This document shows, one piece after another, positions 34,814 to 46,560 of a stretch of 64,000 nucleotides of DNA. Within the stretch, counting starts at the first letter, position 1. Each line of letters starts with the position of its first letter. Source of the stretch: Ricordea florida (taxonomy: Eukaryota; Cnidaria; Anthozoa; Corallimorpharia; Ricordeidae). Where the stretch lies: contig OX453282.1 in the NCBI GenBank assembly GCA_949710005.1, forward strand, positions 6,603,465 through 6,667,464, written 5' to 3'. Made by a program: the position numbers and the translations under genes. A model generated the notes under the pieces. The model searched no databases and was not told the origin of the DNA. It saw only the letters and a list, made by a program, of their open reading frames with translations.

Positions 34814-35137
34814 CTAAGTGCTCGTTAAAACGTGTACGTGTGCATGACATGTGAAACCAGAGGTAGAGATAGACCACCACAATAATTCAATTAATTCACC
34901 GCCAAAGTTTGTGATTTTATCGCGGACTTCCTTTGCTCGTTTTTGAGTTATCGAGTACGTGATGGAATCTTTTTCTAAATATTCGAAGCAAAAGTTTTTT
35001 AATTCTTCGAAACGCCCAGACCACGTAAATGCTGACTTCTTTGAGTTGTAGATTAGTTTCTTTACAAGGGAGTCTATTGGGTACGCTATTTTCACTTGGT
35101 GAGTAGAGGATTCTGGGAGAGCGAGAATCCCATTCGT
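34814..35137 (-). other. Open reading segment of unknown origin, possibly transposon-derived
   Basis: A minus-strand frame stays open for about 100 codons, containing FTWSGRFEELKNFCFEYL and DSITYSITQKRAKEVRDKI. Composition and charge look protein-like, and W-G-x-x-E-E-L-K openings occur in uncharacterised coral proteins linked to mobile elements. There is no start Met before an upstream TGA, so it would be an internal exon or a broken copy. No domain is recognised. Confidence 0.25.
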
Positions 35138-35159
35138 TCGCCATCAACATGGTTGATTA

Positions 35160-37030
35160 AAACATGACGGCTCGAACAGCCGGCTCGTGTATTCAAGTAT
35201 TGCAATTCTAATTTCAAACTGACACCGCTAGTGGTATTGTTAAGTCGTGCGATAATTGCCTTTCTTCCTGTGGATAAGGTAGATATTGAAATTGAGAATT
35301 CCTTGAGAACGAATCAAGAGAGAATTGAATAGATAACCCTATTACCCGATTGCTTCTTTGCTATCGCGTTCTTCCGGGTCTATCAAGTTACAGAAGGCTA
35401 TTACAGGTACTATTGTAGCTGGCTCTAAAGAGGCCTTTTTTCATCGTCTGTATCGCACGAAACAAAACCACCCTTCTTTATATCTTCCCTTTCCCTTTCA
35501 AAGTTTTTCCATCTCTTGTTTTGTTTCTAAATTCGTCACTGCAACATAAAGATGAATATATAAGCTTTCTGAGAAATGAATACAACCGTTTACGCTTAAG
35601 ACGACATGGCGCAATATTTGCCTTAAACCGAGCCAGCTGTTAGCATAAACATTTTGAGAAATACATGGGAAGTGTATAGTACAATTCAACTGAATAAACC
35701 TTTTCAGTGTGCAATAATAAGAGAAGTCTGGACGAGTCTATTGTCATTATCTCTTAAACCTTTTACCTGGTAAAGTGCTTGAGTTCCAAAACTTGCTTAC
35801 TTCTTCCAAAACAATTTATTCTGTTTCATTATCAAAAGCGTTTTAAGTTCTCGCATATCCGTTATCATCAAAAGCAATTTTGAACCTTTATTATAATAAC
35901 TTGAAATGCAAATAGTTTATGCAAATTTTAATTTATTCATTTTTTGTTTGTCACCTTCGTTCTGGCCACGTTGGAAGGGAAGGAAAGCTTCGAAAGACGA
36001 ACATGTCTGCCGTTACTTTTCCAACAAAATATGAGAGATGTTTTAGACTGTGTCATGGTTGCCTGGAGGTTGTGCGGAGACCATTTCATGGAGCTGGATT
36101 TGAGGGACGTTTCATTTGATGAAAGTGATGAAAATATGACCGTTGAAGCTGCCCCGAAGCGAACGGAGCCTTTGAGGAGTTCAAGTGCGTTGTGTTTGCT
36201 TTACAGCTAGGTATATTAACTGTATTGATGTTATTATTTGTGTCTTCATTGCTGTACAACTGGAGAATGTTTTTCAAGGAACTATTTGTCGCTATTTCAA
36301 ATTCTTTGCTACTGGCCATGATATACAAGTTCTCTTCCGTGTCAATGTGTATAGTGTTACTAAAGCAAGAACCTTCTTAACTTGGAAGATATACAGCACC
36401 AGACATTTAAAGCCCAATTGCGGCATATTGTTAGTAGCAGCTACGATATTTCAGACTTATCACTAGCTGAACACTAAATTACTTTTAAACCATTCATCTC
36501 CAACTGAATTTAATATCACAATTTATATTAAGCCATTAATATTTATTTTACTGGAGGGTCATCAGTTCTCATCTCTAAATAAAGTTACTTCTGAGCTTTA
36601 ACTTGAGTACCTATCATGAGATATATAACGCTGGGAAAATGAAGTAATAATGATCTCTTTTTAGTATCCTGTCCACAGGTAGCCCAAGGGGAAGGCCAAT
36701 TTTGCTGTCAAGATCAAGCTCAGTGTAGTGGTCTGCCCTACACTGGTTTTTGTATGGAGACATCACTGTCACAAGGATCAACTTCCACTGTCTCCTCACT
36801 GACACACTGATGTATCATAGGATCCAAGGTAAGATCTGACTCCATTGCTTTTACTGTACAGTTGACTGTTTATCTGGCTGCTGTGTGTCTCTCTGGGTCT
36901 GGAATGATTAAAATTGAGTCAAACAAAGCAAAGCTTTTTCTGTCATTGTTGATTGTTCAATGTTTTGATCCACTTAGAGCTCGCGTCACGATTAACTTGA
37001 GGAAAATTTTCATCCAAAGGCAAAAATCTC
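35160..37030. other. Intergenic, short open segments only
   Basis: One plus-strand segment near 35990-36190 reads MRDVLDCVMVAWRLCGDHFM and then ELDLRDVSFDESDENMTVE before a donor-like GTGCGT. It could be an isolated exon, but no partner exon was found. The rest is AT-rich with no recognised feature. Confidence 0.3.
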
Positions 37031-37035
37031 GCGTT

Positions 37036-37727
37036 TTAAGGTTACCGTATACCTTCGTGAACTCGTGTCCTTCGCGAAAAAAATCATCTGCGCGCTGCTT
37101 AAAACGCAGCAACCACAAACTATATATCAATAAAAAGCTAATTAAATGCACCATCCGCCAAAAATTATTTCGCTTTTATTTTTTCAAACCGCAAGGAGAG
37201 TGCGTCCCACAAGCACAAAACGGCTGACGTCTCTTTGAGCGAATTTATCGTGTATGGAATTCGACCGCAGAATCTAAACTTCTGCATTATATAAATCACA
37301 AGGCACTAATCTTCAACACCGTGTGAGGCTTTTTTGATATTCCCATTGGTTGCTTCTGTCAATTTTGATGATCAAAAATTTACCGATACCTTTCACAACA
37401 ATGGCCATTGCGGGGGATCAATTTTAAAAAACGGAAATCCCTGACACATTTTTGATGATTGATGCCTTGTGAATGATATAATGCAGTAGTTTTGTTTACG
37501 CGGTTGAGTTTGATACCCGATAAATTCGCTCAAAGGGACGTCGGTCGTTTCGCGCTTTTAGGTCGCGCTCGCCATACTATTAAGAACAATTGAAGTAAAA
37601 CAATTTTTATCGAATAGAGCATTCTATAACCTTGACATTGATATATAATTTGTAGTGGTTGTATTTAAGACAGCGCGGTAATAATTTTTTGGCTAAAGAC
37701 ACCTGCGAAGGTTTACGGTAACCTTAA
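37036..37727. mobile_element. 692-bp TTAA-flanked foldback element
   Basis: Ends TTAAGGTTACCGTATACC and GGTTTACGGTAACCTTAA are inverted with one mismatch. Inner arms pair again: GACGTCTCTTTGAGCGAATT near 37207 with AATTCGCTCAAAGGGACGTC near 37525, extending about 90 bp. TTAA at both edges suits a TTAA-specific superfamily (piggyBac or Kolobok). No transposase frame. Confidence 0.8.
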
Positions 37728-37777
37728 TTCTACGTCAATTTTTAAATCTTTATAATTCACTGACCGTTTTGGCGATT

Positions 37778-38017
37778 TTATGAAGACCCGTATTCGGCAT
37801 CAATTTCAAAAGTGCATGCTCTGAAATGTTCAGGAAAATTGTAGGGGTTAAGTATTTTTGGATTTTTTTCTCTTAAGCAATTGTAAGTTCCTACCATCCT
37901 GAATCTTATGGCAGCCACATAAGCAAGCAACGCACTGTACACCGGGAAACTCAAGGCAAAGTATGTTATAGTCAAAACACCCAACATGTTCCTTTTAGTT
38001 TGTGATTGGACTTCCAT
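37778..38017 (-). other. Open segment with one hydrophobic stretch, unknown
   Basis: 79 codons from an ATG. KRNMLGVLTITYFALSFPVY and then SALLAYVAAIRF could be one membrane segment, as in a receptor fragment. No splice partner or second membrane segment is visible, so it may be chance or a gene relic. Confidence 0.2.
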
Positions 38018-38289
38018 TCATTGTGAACAGATTGCTGCATTATTAGACGATTAGACACTAGATTCTCTAAACAGCACACAAAAAAATGTATTGCACTGAT
38101 TAAGGAGATTTAAAAGGTAAACAATGTTTCATATAATCAATGAAACAGTTCATATCTTATCACATATACCAGACATGCGACATATTTCAATTCTCACAGT
38201 TCGTATGTTTACGCATCAATTCAGCAGTGCTCAATAGTCTTCCAAATTATGTAAAAGTAATTCTCAGATAACAGACAGAACATGATGGG

Positions 38290-38372
38290 TGATTGAGTTG
38301 TACATTACACTGCTGATTGAGTTGTACATTACACTGCTGACTGAGTTGTACATTACACTGCTGATTGACACG
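38290..38372. repeat. 24-bp tandem repeat, about three copies
   Basis: Unit ATTGAGTTGTACATTACACTGCTG, shown here as ATTGAGTTGTACATT plus ACACTGCTG. Confidence 0.85.
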
Positions 38373-39227
38373 CAGTAGTGCACTGGCTTCTTGAAATGCA
38401 CATTATGATTGAAGATTTTGCCTTTGATTTTCCACTGTACAACAGTAATACAGTAGTTGTCAAGTCGTTTTCACTTGAATTTCGCATGTAATTTTTTTCC
38501 TCGCTACTGTTAGTGATTGATTATCTAAAAAATTAACCGGCAGTTTTTTAGCCAATCAAAAGTAAACCAAGACCAATGGTGATCAGCTTTCACGCGCTTT
38601 CACGCGCTCAGAACTGGCAACAGTTCTGATTAGCTCACATGACTGATTGTGTGGTGATCGGCCGGAGTAATTACTTTAAATTTGGTTTCAGTTTTGTGAC
38701 AGTCATTTAAAAACCACTCTGATTTGTCAAAGTTGACACAGTTGAGTTCTCTGAGAATGCTTAAGTCGTTTTCAAGCTTAGATAACAAGGAATTGAAATT
38801 GCACGATTCAGCGCAATCCTTAATGAATTCTCCGAGAATGTTTTAAGGATAGCGCTCTTCAAAAATCTCGTCTAAGATGTTAGTAATTGAAGGTGGCTAA
38901 ATGTTTTTAGAAGGCAATTCAACTGAGTCTACTTTGCTGCTCACTAACAGAACCATTAAGTTCGAGGGAAATCTAAGAAACGGTCAATGAAAACTTGCAA
39001 TCGACGTATATTCACAGTAGAATTAATGAAGAGTATCAGTTGCAGAATATGATTCAATGTTTAACTGCTGTTTATTCGTATTTTCAGATGTGCAACTTGG
39101 GAACACAAGCCACAGAACAGAAGAAACCTAATCTGACTGTACACTGTTGAAGCAAATAAAGATTGTTGAACCAGAACAGAGTTTGTAAACGTTAAACCAG
39201 TGCACCAGCGTACCAGCGTCGCGTTTT

Positions 39228-39650
39228 AGGTGGTGTCGATTTTGCCTAAGTACGCATGCGCAAGAAATTCGGTTCCAAAAATACAAGTCTCGATTTTGAG
39301 TCAGTGCGCATGCGCGAGAAATTTTCTTCAAAAAATACTAAGTCTCGATTTTACCTTTCTGCATATGCGCGAATATTTAAGCAGCACTGGTTTAATATTT
39401 GCATTCTCTACTTGCAGTCTCTTTTCTCTATTTGCATAACTAGTCTTCTTACTAGCACTCTGTTCAAATTGGCCTAATTTTCCCGCCAAAAGACTTAGAA
39501 AAAATACCAGGGCGCCAAATACGCATGCGCCAATTTTTTTTTTAATTTTCTAGGGTGACCCCTGTTCAAATGTTGGCAATTTTCCCGCCAAAAGACTTAG
39601 AAAAAAATACGGCGTGCCAGATACGCATGCGCCATTTTTTTTTAAAAAAA
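39228..39650. repeat. Duplicated blocks carrying GCATGCGC motifs
   Basis: Block type one (AGTCTCGATTTT with GCGCATGCGCGAGAAATT) repeats at about 39249, 39307 and 39362. Block type two (TTTTCCCGCCAAAAGACTTAG then TACGCATGCGCC) repeats at about 39478 and 39588. Confidence 0.75.
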
Positions 39651-39837
39651 ATTTCAAAGAGTTATGGTCATTAAAATACAACTCATTTCCTTTTCTTTAT
39701 TTGTATTCTTAGTACTTCTTTACAATGTTGATATGCATTACTTAATAAAGCAGCTAATTAACATGACTTGTGTTATTCTTATGCGTCCTATTTACAAAGC
39801 TTCTGAATAATGTAAAGTGACAAGCGTTGCTAGGTCT

Positions 39838-40270
39838 GCAAGCCAAGTGAAATCCTCAATTCACACTGGAGCTTTTGTTGCCGCCAACACTCCAGCATGA
39901 ATTAAGGTTTCACTTGACTCGCAAACAAAGCAAAGCTTGCACTTTACATTTCTAAGTCTACAATGCGATTACAAGCTCCACTTTGTCTGGCCGCCAAGAT
40001 AAATTCTCAATTTACACCGGAGTGTTTTTTCTTGAAGTTCTCTGTGTAACTTCAAGTACTCCGGCAGGAATTGAGATTTAACTTGGCTCGCAAAACAAAG
40101 TGAAGCTTCTAAGTCTCGGCTACGCAACGAGAAGCCTTACTTGGTCTCCCAGCCAAGTAAAGTGCTCAATTTACACCGGAGTTTAAGCATTGTATTTTAG
40201 TTTGGTCGCTTCCAAATAGGTTTTCAAGAACACTCCGGCGTAAATTGAGGTTTACCTTGACTCGTAAACA
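39838..40270. repeat. Three tandem hairpin modules
   Basis: Each module has a left arm like CTCAATTTACACCGGAGT and a right arm like ACTCCGGCGTAAATTGAG, then TTTACCTTGACTCG...AACAAAG and AAGCTT. Modules start near 39850, 40010 and 40170. Confidence 0.75.
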
Positions 40271-40817
40271 AAGTTAAGCTTGCATCGTAACTACATTATT
40301 TTCTAAGTGTACAAATCCAGAGAATTCTTCCACGATGCGCCAGATTTTAGCTGCGACATTGAACATGCAAAAAGAAGCGGCATAAAACTAGAATATTGCG
40401 CACTACACAAGGCGACATGATTTCCGAAACAAAAGACGCAATCCCTAAAAATTATTTTTAGTGAAATTTAGACCGAATTTGCTGCTGTACTCTTAGTGGA
40501 AATGCTTCTGAAACCGTGGAAGGATCCGCAGGATGTCACTAATAAATATCAGAGCTTAAGAAATCACAAGAGGTAACCTCACTGAAATTAAAAAGGCCAC
40601 TAGAATCTAAATTCAGTAATATGGGAATATTAATGCAGTGGATTTTTCAGGAAGAAAAGTTCTTAGAAAAATTTGTTATAAATGCTAATGTGCCAATCCA
40701 GCAAAAAGAAATAAAAATCTAAACTTTTAAAAAGTTGCTACTTTGGCAAAATGGTGTGAGGGTTACCGTCATGATTTCGTTAAAGCTCTGAGCTACTATG
40801 AGCTAAAGCAACAGTGA

Positions 40818-43800
40818 TTAAGGTGCGCCAAGTAAAAGTCGCTGTTTTCACTGATCGGCTTTCTAACTAACAGCTGCACACAGGAACTAACCATTCACCC
40901 AATGGGATGCACAGTAAAGCTCTCAGACCTAAAAGACTGTGGATCAAACCATGAAGTGTGAATACTCTATAGAGAGCTACTGAACAGTACTGTACAGTGT
41001 TGTTCTTACGTTTTCATCTGTGGATCAAACCATGCAGTGTGACTTTTCTATAGAGAGCTACTGAACAGTACCGTACTGTGGTACTGTTTGTTGTACTGTG
41101 AAGTGTGGTTCTAACTTTTTCATCTGTGGATCAAACCATGCAGTGTGACTATTCTATAGACAGCTACTGAACAGTACTGTATTGTGGTACTGTTTGTTGT
41201 GGTTCTAACTTTTTCATCTGTGGATCAAACCATGCAGTGTGACTATTCTATAGAGAGCTACTGAACAGTACTGTACTGTGGTACTGTTTGTTGTACTATA
41301 CAGTGTGGTTCTAACCTTTTTCATCTGTGGATCAAACCATGCAGTGTGACTATTCTATAGAGAGATACTGTACTGTTGTACTGTAAAGTGTTGTTCTAAC
41401 TTTTTCATCTGTGGATCAAACCATGCAGTGTGACTATTCTATAGAGAGCTACTGAACAGTACTGTACTGTCGTACTGTTTGTTGCACTATACAGTGTGGT
41501 TGTAACTTTTTCATCTGTGGATCAAACCATGCAGTGTGACTATTCTATAGAGAGCTACTGAACAGTACTGTACTGTCGTACTGTTTGTTGTACAATACAG
41601 TGTGGTTGTAACTTTTTCATCTGTGGATCAAACCATGCAGTGTGACTATTCTATAGAGAGCTACTGAACAGTACTGTACTGTTGTACTATACAGTGTGGT
41701 TCTAACGTTTTCATCTGTGGATCAAACCATGCAGTGTGACTATTATACAGAGAGCTACTGAACAGTACTGTACTGTGGTACTGTTTGTTTTACTATACAG
41801 TGTGGTTCTAACTTTTTCATCTGTGGATCAAACCATGCAGTGTGACTATTCTATAGAGAGCTACTGTACTGTCGTACTGTTTGTTGTACTGTAAAGTGTT
41901 GTTCTAACTTTTTCATCTGTGGATCAAACCATGCAGTGTGACTATTCTATAGAGAGCTACTGAACAGTACCGTACTGTGGTACTGTTTGTTGTACTGTGA
42001 AGTGTGGTTCTAACTTTTTCATCTGTGGATCAAACCATGCAGTGTGACTATTCTATAGACAGCTACTGAACAGTACTGTATTGTGGTACTGTTTGTTGTG
42101 GTTCTAACTTTTTCATCTGTGGATCAAACCATGCAGTGTGACTATTCTATAGAGAGCTACTGAACAGTACTGTACTGTGGTACTGTTTGTTGTACTATAC
42201 AGTGTGGTTCTAACCTTTTTCATCTGTGGATCAAACCATGCAGTGTGACTATTCTATAGAGAGATACTGTACTGTTGTACTGTAAAGTGTTGTTCTAACT
42301 TTTTCATCTGTGGATCAAACCATGCAGTGTGACTATTCTATAGAGAGCTACTGAACAGTACTGTACTGTCGTACTGTTTGTTGCACTATACAGTGTGGTT
42401 GTAACTTTTTCATCTGTGGATCAAACCATGCAGTGTGACTATTCTATAGAGAGCTACTGAACAGTACTGTACTGTCGTACTGTTTGTTGTACAATACAGT
42501 GTGGTTGTAACTTTTTCATCTGTGGATCAAACCATGCAGTGTGACTATTCTATAGAGAGCTACTGAACAGTACTGTACTGTTGTACTATACAGTGTGGTT
42601 CTAACGTTTTCATCTGTGGATCAAACCATGCAGTGTGACTATTATACAGAGAGCTACTGAACAGTACTGTACTGTGGTACTGTTTGTTTTACTATACAGT
42701 GTGGTTCTAACTTTTTCATCTGTGGATCAAACCATGTAGTGTGACTATTCTATAGAGAGCTACTGTACTGTCGTACTGTTTGTTGTACTGTAAAGTGTTG
42801 TTCTAACTTTTTCATCTGTGGATCAAACCATGCAGTGTGACTATTCTATAGAGAGCTACTGAACAGTACTGTACTGTCGTACTGTTTGTTGTACTGTAAA
42901 GTGTTGTTCTAACTTTTTCATCTGTGGATCAAACCATGCAGTGTGACTATTCTATAGAGAGCTACTGAACAGTACTGTACTGTCGTACTGTTTGTTGTAC
43001 TATACAGTGTGGTTCTAACTTTTTCATCTGTGGATCAAACCATGCAGTGTGACTATTCTATAGAGAGCTACTGTACTGTCGTACTGTTTGTGGTACTGTA
43101 AAGTGTTGTTCTAACTTTTTCATCTGTGGATCAAACCATGCAGTGTGACTATTCTATAGAGAGCTACTGAACAGTACCGTACTGTGGTACTGTTTGTTGT
43201 ACTGTGAAGTGTGGTTCTAACTTTTTCATCTGTGGATCAAACCATGCAGTGTGACTATTCTATAGACAGCTACTGAACAGTACTGTACTGTCGTACTGTT
43301 TGTTGTACTATACAGTGTGGTTGTAACTTTTTCATCTGTGGATCAAACCATGCAGTGTGACTATTCTATAGAGAGCTACTGAACAGTACTGTACTGTTGT
43401 ACTATACAGTGTGGTTCTAACTTTTTCATCTGTGGATGAAACCATGCAGTGTGACTATTCTATAGAGAGCTACTGTACTGTCGTACTGTTTGTTGTACTG
43501 TAAAGTGTTGTTCTAACTTTTTCATCTGTGGATCAAACCATGCAGTGTGACTATTCTATAGAGAGCTACTGAACAGTACTGTACTGTCGTACTGTTTGTT
43601 GTACTATACAGTGTGGTTCTAACGTTTTCATCTGTGGATCAAACCATGCAGTGCGACTATTCTATAGAGAGCTACTGAACAGTACTGTACTGTCGTACTG
43701 TTTGTTGTACTATACAGTGTGGTTGTAACTTTTTCATCTGTGGATCAAACCATGCAGTGTGACTATTCTATAGAGAGCTACTGAACAGTACTGTACTGTT

Positions 43801-44449
43801 GTACTATACAGTGTGGTTCTAACTTTTTCATCTGTGGATGAAACCATGCAGTGTGACTATTCTATAGAGAGCTACTGTACTGTCGTACTGTTTGTTGTAC
43901 TGTAAAGTGTTGTTCTAACTTTTTCATCTGTGGATCAAACCATGCAGTGTGACTATTCTATAGAGAGCTACTGAACAGTACTGTACTGTCGTACTGTTTG
44001 TTGTACTATACAGTGTGGTTCTAACGTTTTCATCTGTGGATCAAACCATGCAGTGCGACTATTCTATAGAGAGCTACTGAACAGTACTGTACTGTCGTAC
44101 TGTTTGTTGTACTATACAGTGTGGTTCTAACGTTTTCATCTGTGGATCAAACCATGCAGTGTGACTATTCTATAGAGAGCTACTGAACAGTACTGTACTG
44201 TGGTACTGTTTGTTTTACTATACAGTGTGGTTCTAACGTTTTCATCTGTGGATCAAACCATGCAGTGTGACCATTCTTTGTAAAGCTACTGAACAGTACT
44301 GTACTGTGGTATTATTTGATTTACTATACAGTGTGTTTCTACCTTTTCAAGTGTGGGTCAAACCATACAGTGTGAGAGTTCTTTGAAGAGATAATGAGCA
44401 ATTCAAGTATATCGCGCAGTTTTAAAGCACTTCACGTGGCACACCTTAA
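40818..44449. mobile_element. 3.6-kb TTAA-flanked element built from satellite DNA
   Basis: TTAAGGTGCGCCA at 40818-40830 and TGGCACACCTTAA at 44437-44449 are inverted repeats matching at 12 of 13 positions, with weaker pairing for a few more bases. TTAA at both outer edges fits a TTAA target duplication. Between them lie about 90 bp of unique DNA on the left, the satellite array, and about 50 bp on the right. No transposase frame, so it would be non-autonomous. Confidence 0.65.
40918..44390 (+). repeat. Major satellite, 106-bp unit, about 34 copies
   Basis: The unit contains CATCTGTGGATCAAACCATG, CAGTGTGACTATTCTATAGA, GAGCTACTGAACAGTACTGT and ACTATACAGTGTGGTTCTAA. Full units are 106 bp (41406 to 41512 to 41618) and some lack the GAACAGTACTGTA part. 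Higher-order copies exist: variants at 41161 and 41361 recur 899 bp later, and a GTGGATGAAACC variant recurs after 402 bp. Edge units are more diverged, as expected from unequal exchange inside the array. No open frame. Confidence 0.95.
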
Positions 44450-46020
44450 AGTAACATAAGCCCCAAGAGTTTTATCTGAATTTTCCTTACAGATCCCATG
44501 GCTTTCGCATTTTAGTGCAGTGATTTTAGCGCTCTAACGAGAACGTTAAGTGGGTGAATTTCTTGGCTAAAGGACTAGTTTTGTATTCAATGTCAGCCGT
44601 CATTTTAGTGCATGGCAGACGTTTTTGCAAAGCTTAATCATTTTAGGCCGCAAAAATATCTCTTGCCTAAACTTTCTCTTATCTCTGGATTTTACTGTGC
44701 TTGAATTCATCCCGGAATTCAGTTGTCCCCCTTGAGGCTTTGAGAATTACAATATATTATGAAGTAGTTTTTACGAGGAACGTTCAAGCAAACACGACGG
44801 GGCTGGGCGAAATTGCGCTGTACATTACATCGCTTTAGGCTTAACGCAGGTCGCACTGTACAGCCACTCTTGTCAAGGTTCCATCCATTAAGCAACTAAA
44901 TCAAGTTCTAAAGCACAGCATTGATCAGTCAAGGCACATAAAATACGAAAATCGCAACGGACAGACATTTTGGCCAAGAGAAGGATAAATGAATTAAGGA
45001 AAATATGAACGCGACAGGTTGGAAATTTTTAGCTCTTGGAATCATTCTTTGATCTTGATTGATATTTCTTTGTTGTTTTTGCTCAATTTTGTGGACTGAA
45101 CTTTTCGGTGACAAATATCAGGTTTTAAAAGGGTATAGCATATAATAATGAACAGAACCTCAAAAGTCGACTTCTCTTTTTGTGTTTGAGATATTTATAT
45201 TTTATGAAGATGTTGCAGGTTTAATTTAGATGATGCATGACATGTGTTGTAGTTGAGTCTTGAGCCAATATCATTTGCACACGACAATCTTGAGAGTGAC
45301 GAGGAAGCATTGTAAATCGCCTGCGTGACTTATTTTCGCGATCCAAATACAAAAAGCGTGCGTCCAATCTGAATAAAAGCAGCTTTCTGCGACCAGGGCG
45401 AGAATTTTTGTTTCGTGCGTGTGAAATTATTCAGTTTCACGTGCGCTGGACATGTCTCAATGGCTGCGCCTTAATAGATAATTCTTGCCTCAACTGGCGT
45501 CATGGTTTGCTTAAGTTCCTCTTTTGATTTTACAAAGATTTCCAAGTTCAACATAAATTGCTACCTTTGAAGCCACTAACTAGATTCCTGTCTGTGTCTT
45601 CTGTGAAGAACGCACATTCTTGGGATGGATTTTCACGTGAACTGTGAAATACAAATATGATAAAACAAATTAAGTCAACAATGTTTTGTCTCACATTTCT
45701 TAATACTGTATATATTATACGAATTATATGAAGAACAGCCCTCCATTGTTAATGGTGACGTTACAAAATTAGCATACTTAACAGAGTCCAACAAAGAGAG
45801 ACAGGTTCCCTTGGGAATTAATTTTTTCGGGCAGAGTTTCGCCTCAGGGTTTCTCGTGTTCCAAATTTTTTAGGAGGGTAGGTTTGAATTCACGGCATCA
45901 CAGAAAATAGGGTTTAGTAGATTGATATAGGTTCGGAAAAATTTTAAAAAGGTTTTACGTGGTGTTTGGGAAACGTGAGTTTTCTTATAAACATTGTAAT
46001 AAGGATTAGAAAAAATTCGA
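44450..46020. other. Intergenic, no gene seen
   Basis: AT-rich single-copy-looking DNA. No chained exons, tandem repeats or large inverted repeats were recognised. Confidence 0.45.
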
Positions 46021-46022
46021 AT

Positions 46023-46173
46023 AGATCTTCGTATTACCCATACTTCATTGTGCATTGATGTAGCTGTACTGTCTCATTCTTCAAAACCAAGAAAAAGTGA
46101 ATTTTGCCCGAAGATGATCCTGAAGAAATACAACTACAGCATGCAAAATGACGTACGAGGTAATACGGAAATC
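46023..46173. mobile_element. Diverged foldback copy, CATTATGCAT family
   Basis: Arms CGTATTACCCATACTTCATT...GCAT and GCATGCAAAATGACGTACG...GTAATACG are imperfect inverted repeats. It is the same family as 46415-46560. Confidence 0.55.
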
Positions 46174-46414
46174 TACTCAACAATTCTCCGAAAACAAGTC
46201 ATTTTCAGGCAGGGAAAAGTCAGCCCACCAAACTATTTGAGATGTAATGTCCTTGTCAGTTGTACAACAAGCCCTACAGCAACGAACTTTGATAAAACAG
46301 GGGAGAACACAAAACTGGCTAAAAGAATTCTTGGGTTTTCTCTCTAACAGCATCGAAAAAACGAGAATTTATTTCAATCAAATGCAATAATTTTATAGAC
46401 GATTCTACATATGG

Positions 46415-46560
46415 TAAGATTTCCGCACAGGTCCCTACTTCATTATGCATTCTGTAACTATACTATTTCGTTCTTCGAACACAAGAAATACTTGCACGTG
46501 CATTACACCAGACAAGACAGCTTCAGCATGCATAATAAAGTAGGGACCTGTGCGGAAATC
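46415..46560. mobile_element. Foldback MITE with GATTTCCGCACAGG ends
   Basis: GATTTCCGCACAGGTCCC at the left and GGGACCTGTGCGGAAATC at the right are perfect complements, and the arms extend through CTACTTYATTATGCAT to about 33 bp. A third, partial copy is at 24450-24565 in the peroxiredoxin intron. Confidence 0.85.

Noticed and set aside
40918..44390. CRISPR-like array
   Set aside because: Units are contiguous with no unique spacers, in a eukaryotic intron-rich context; this is a satellite.
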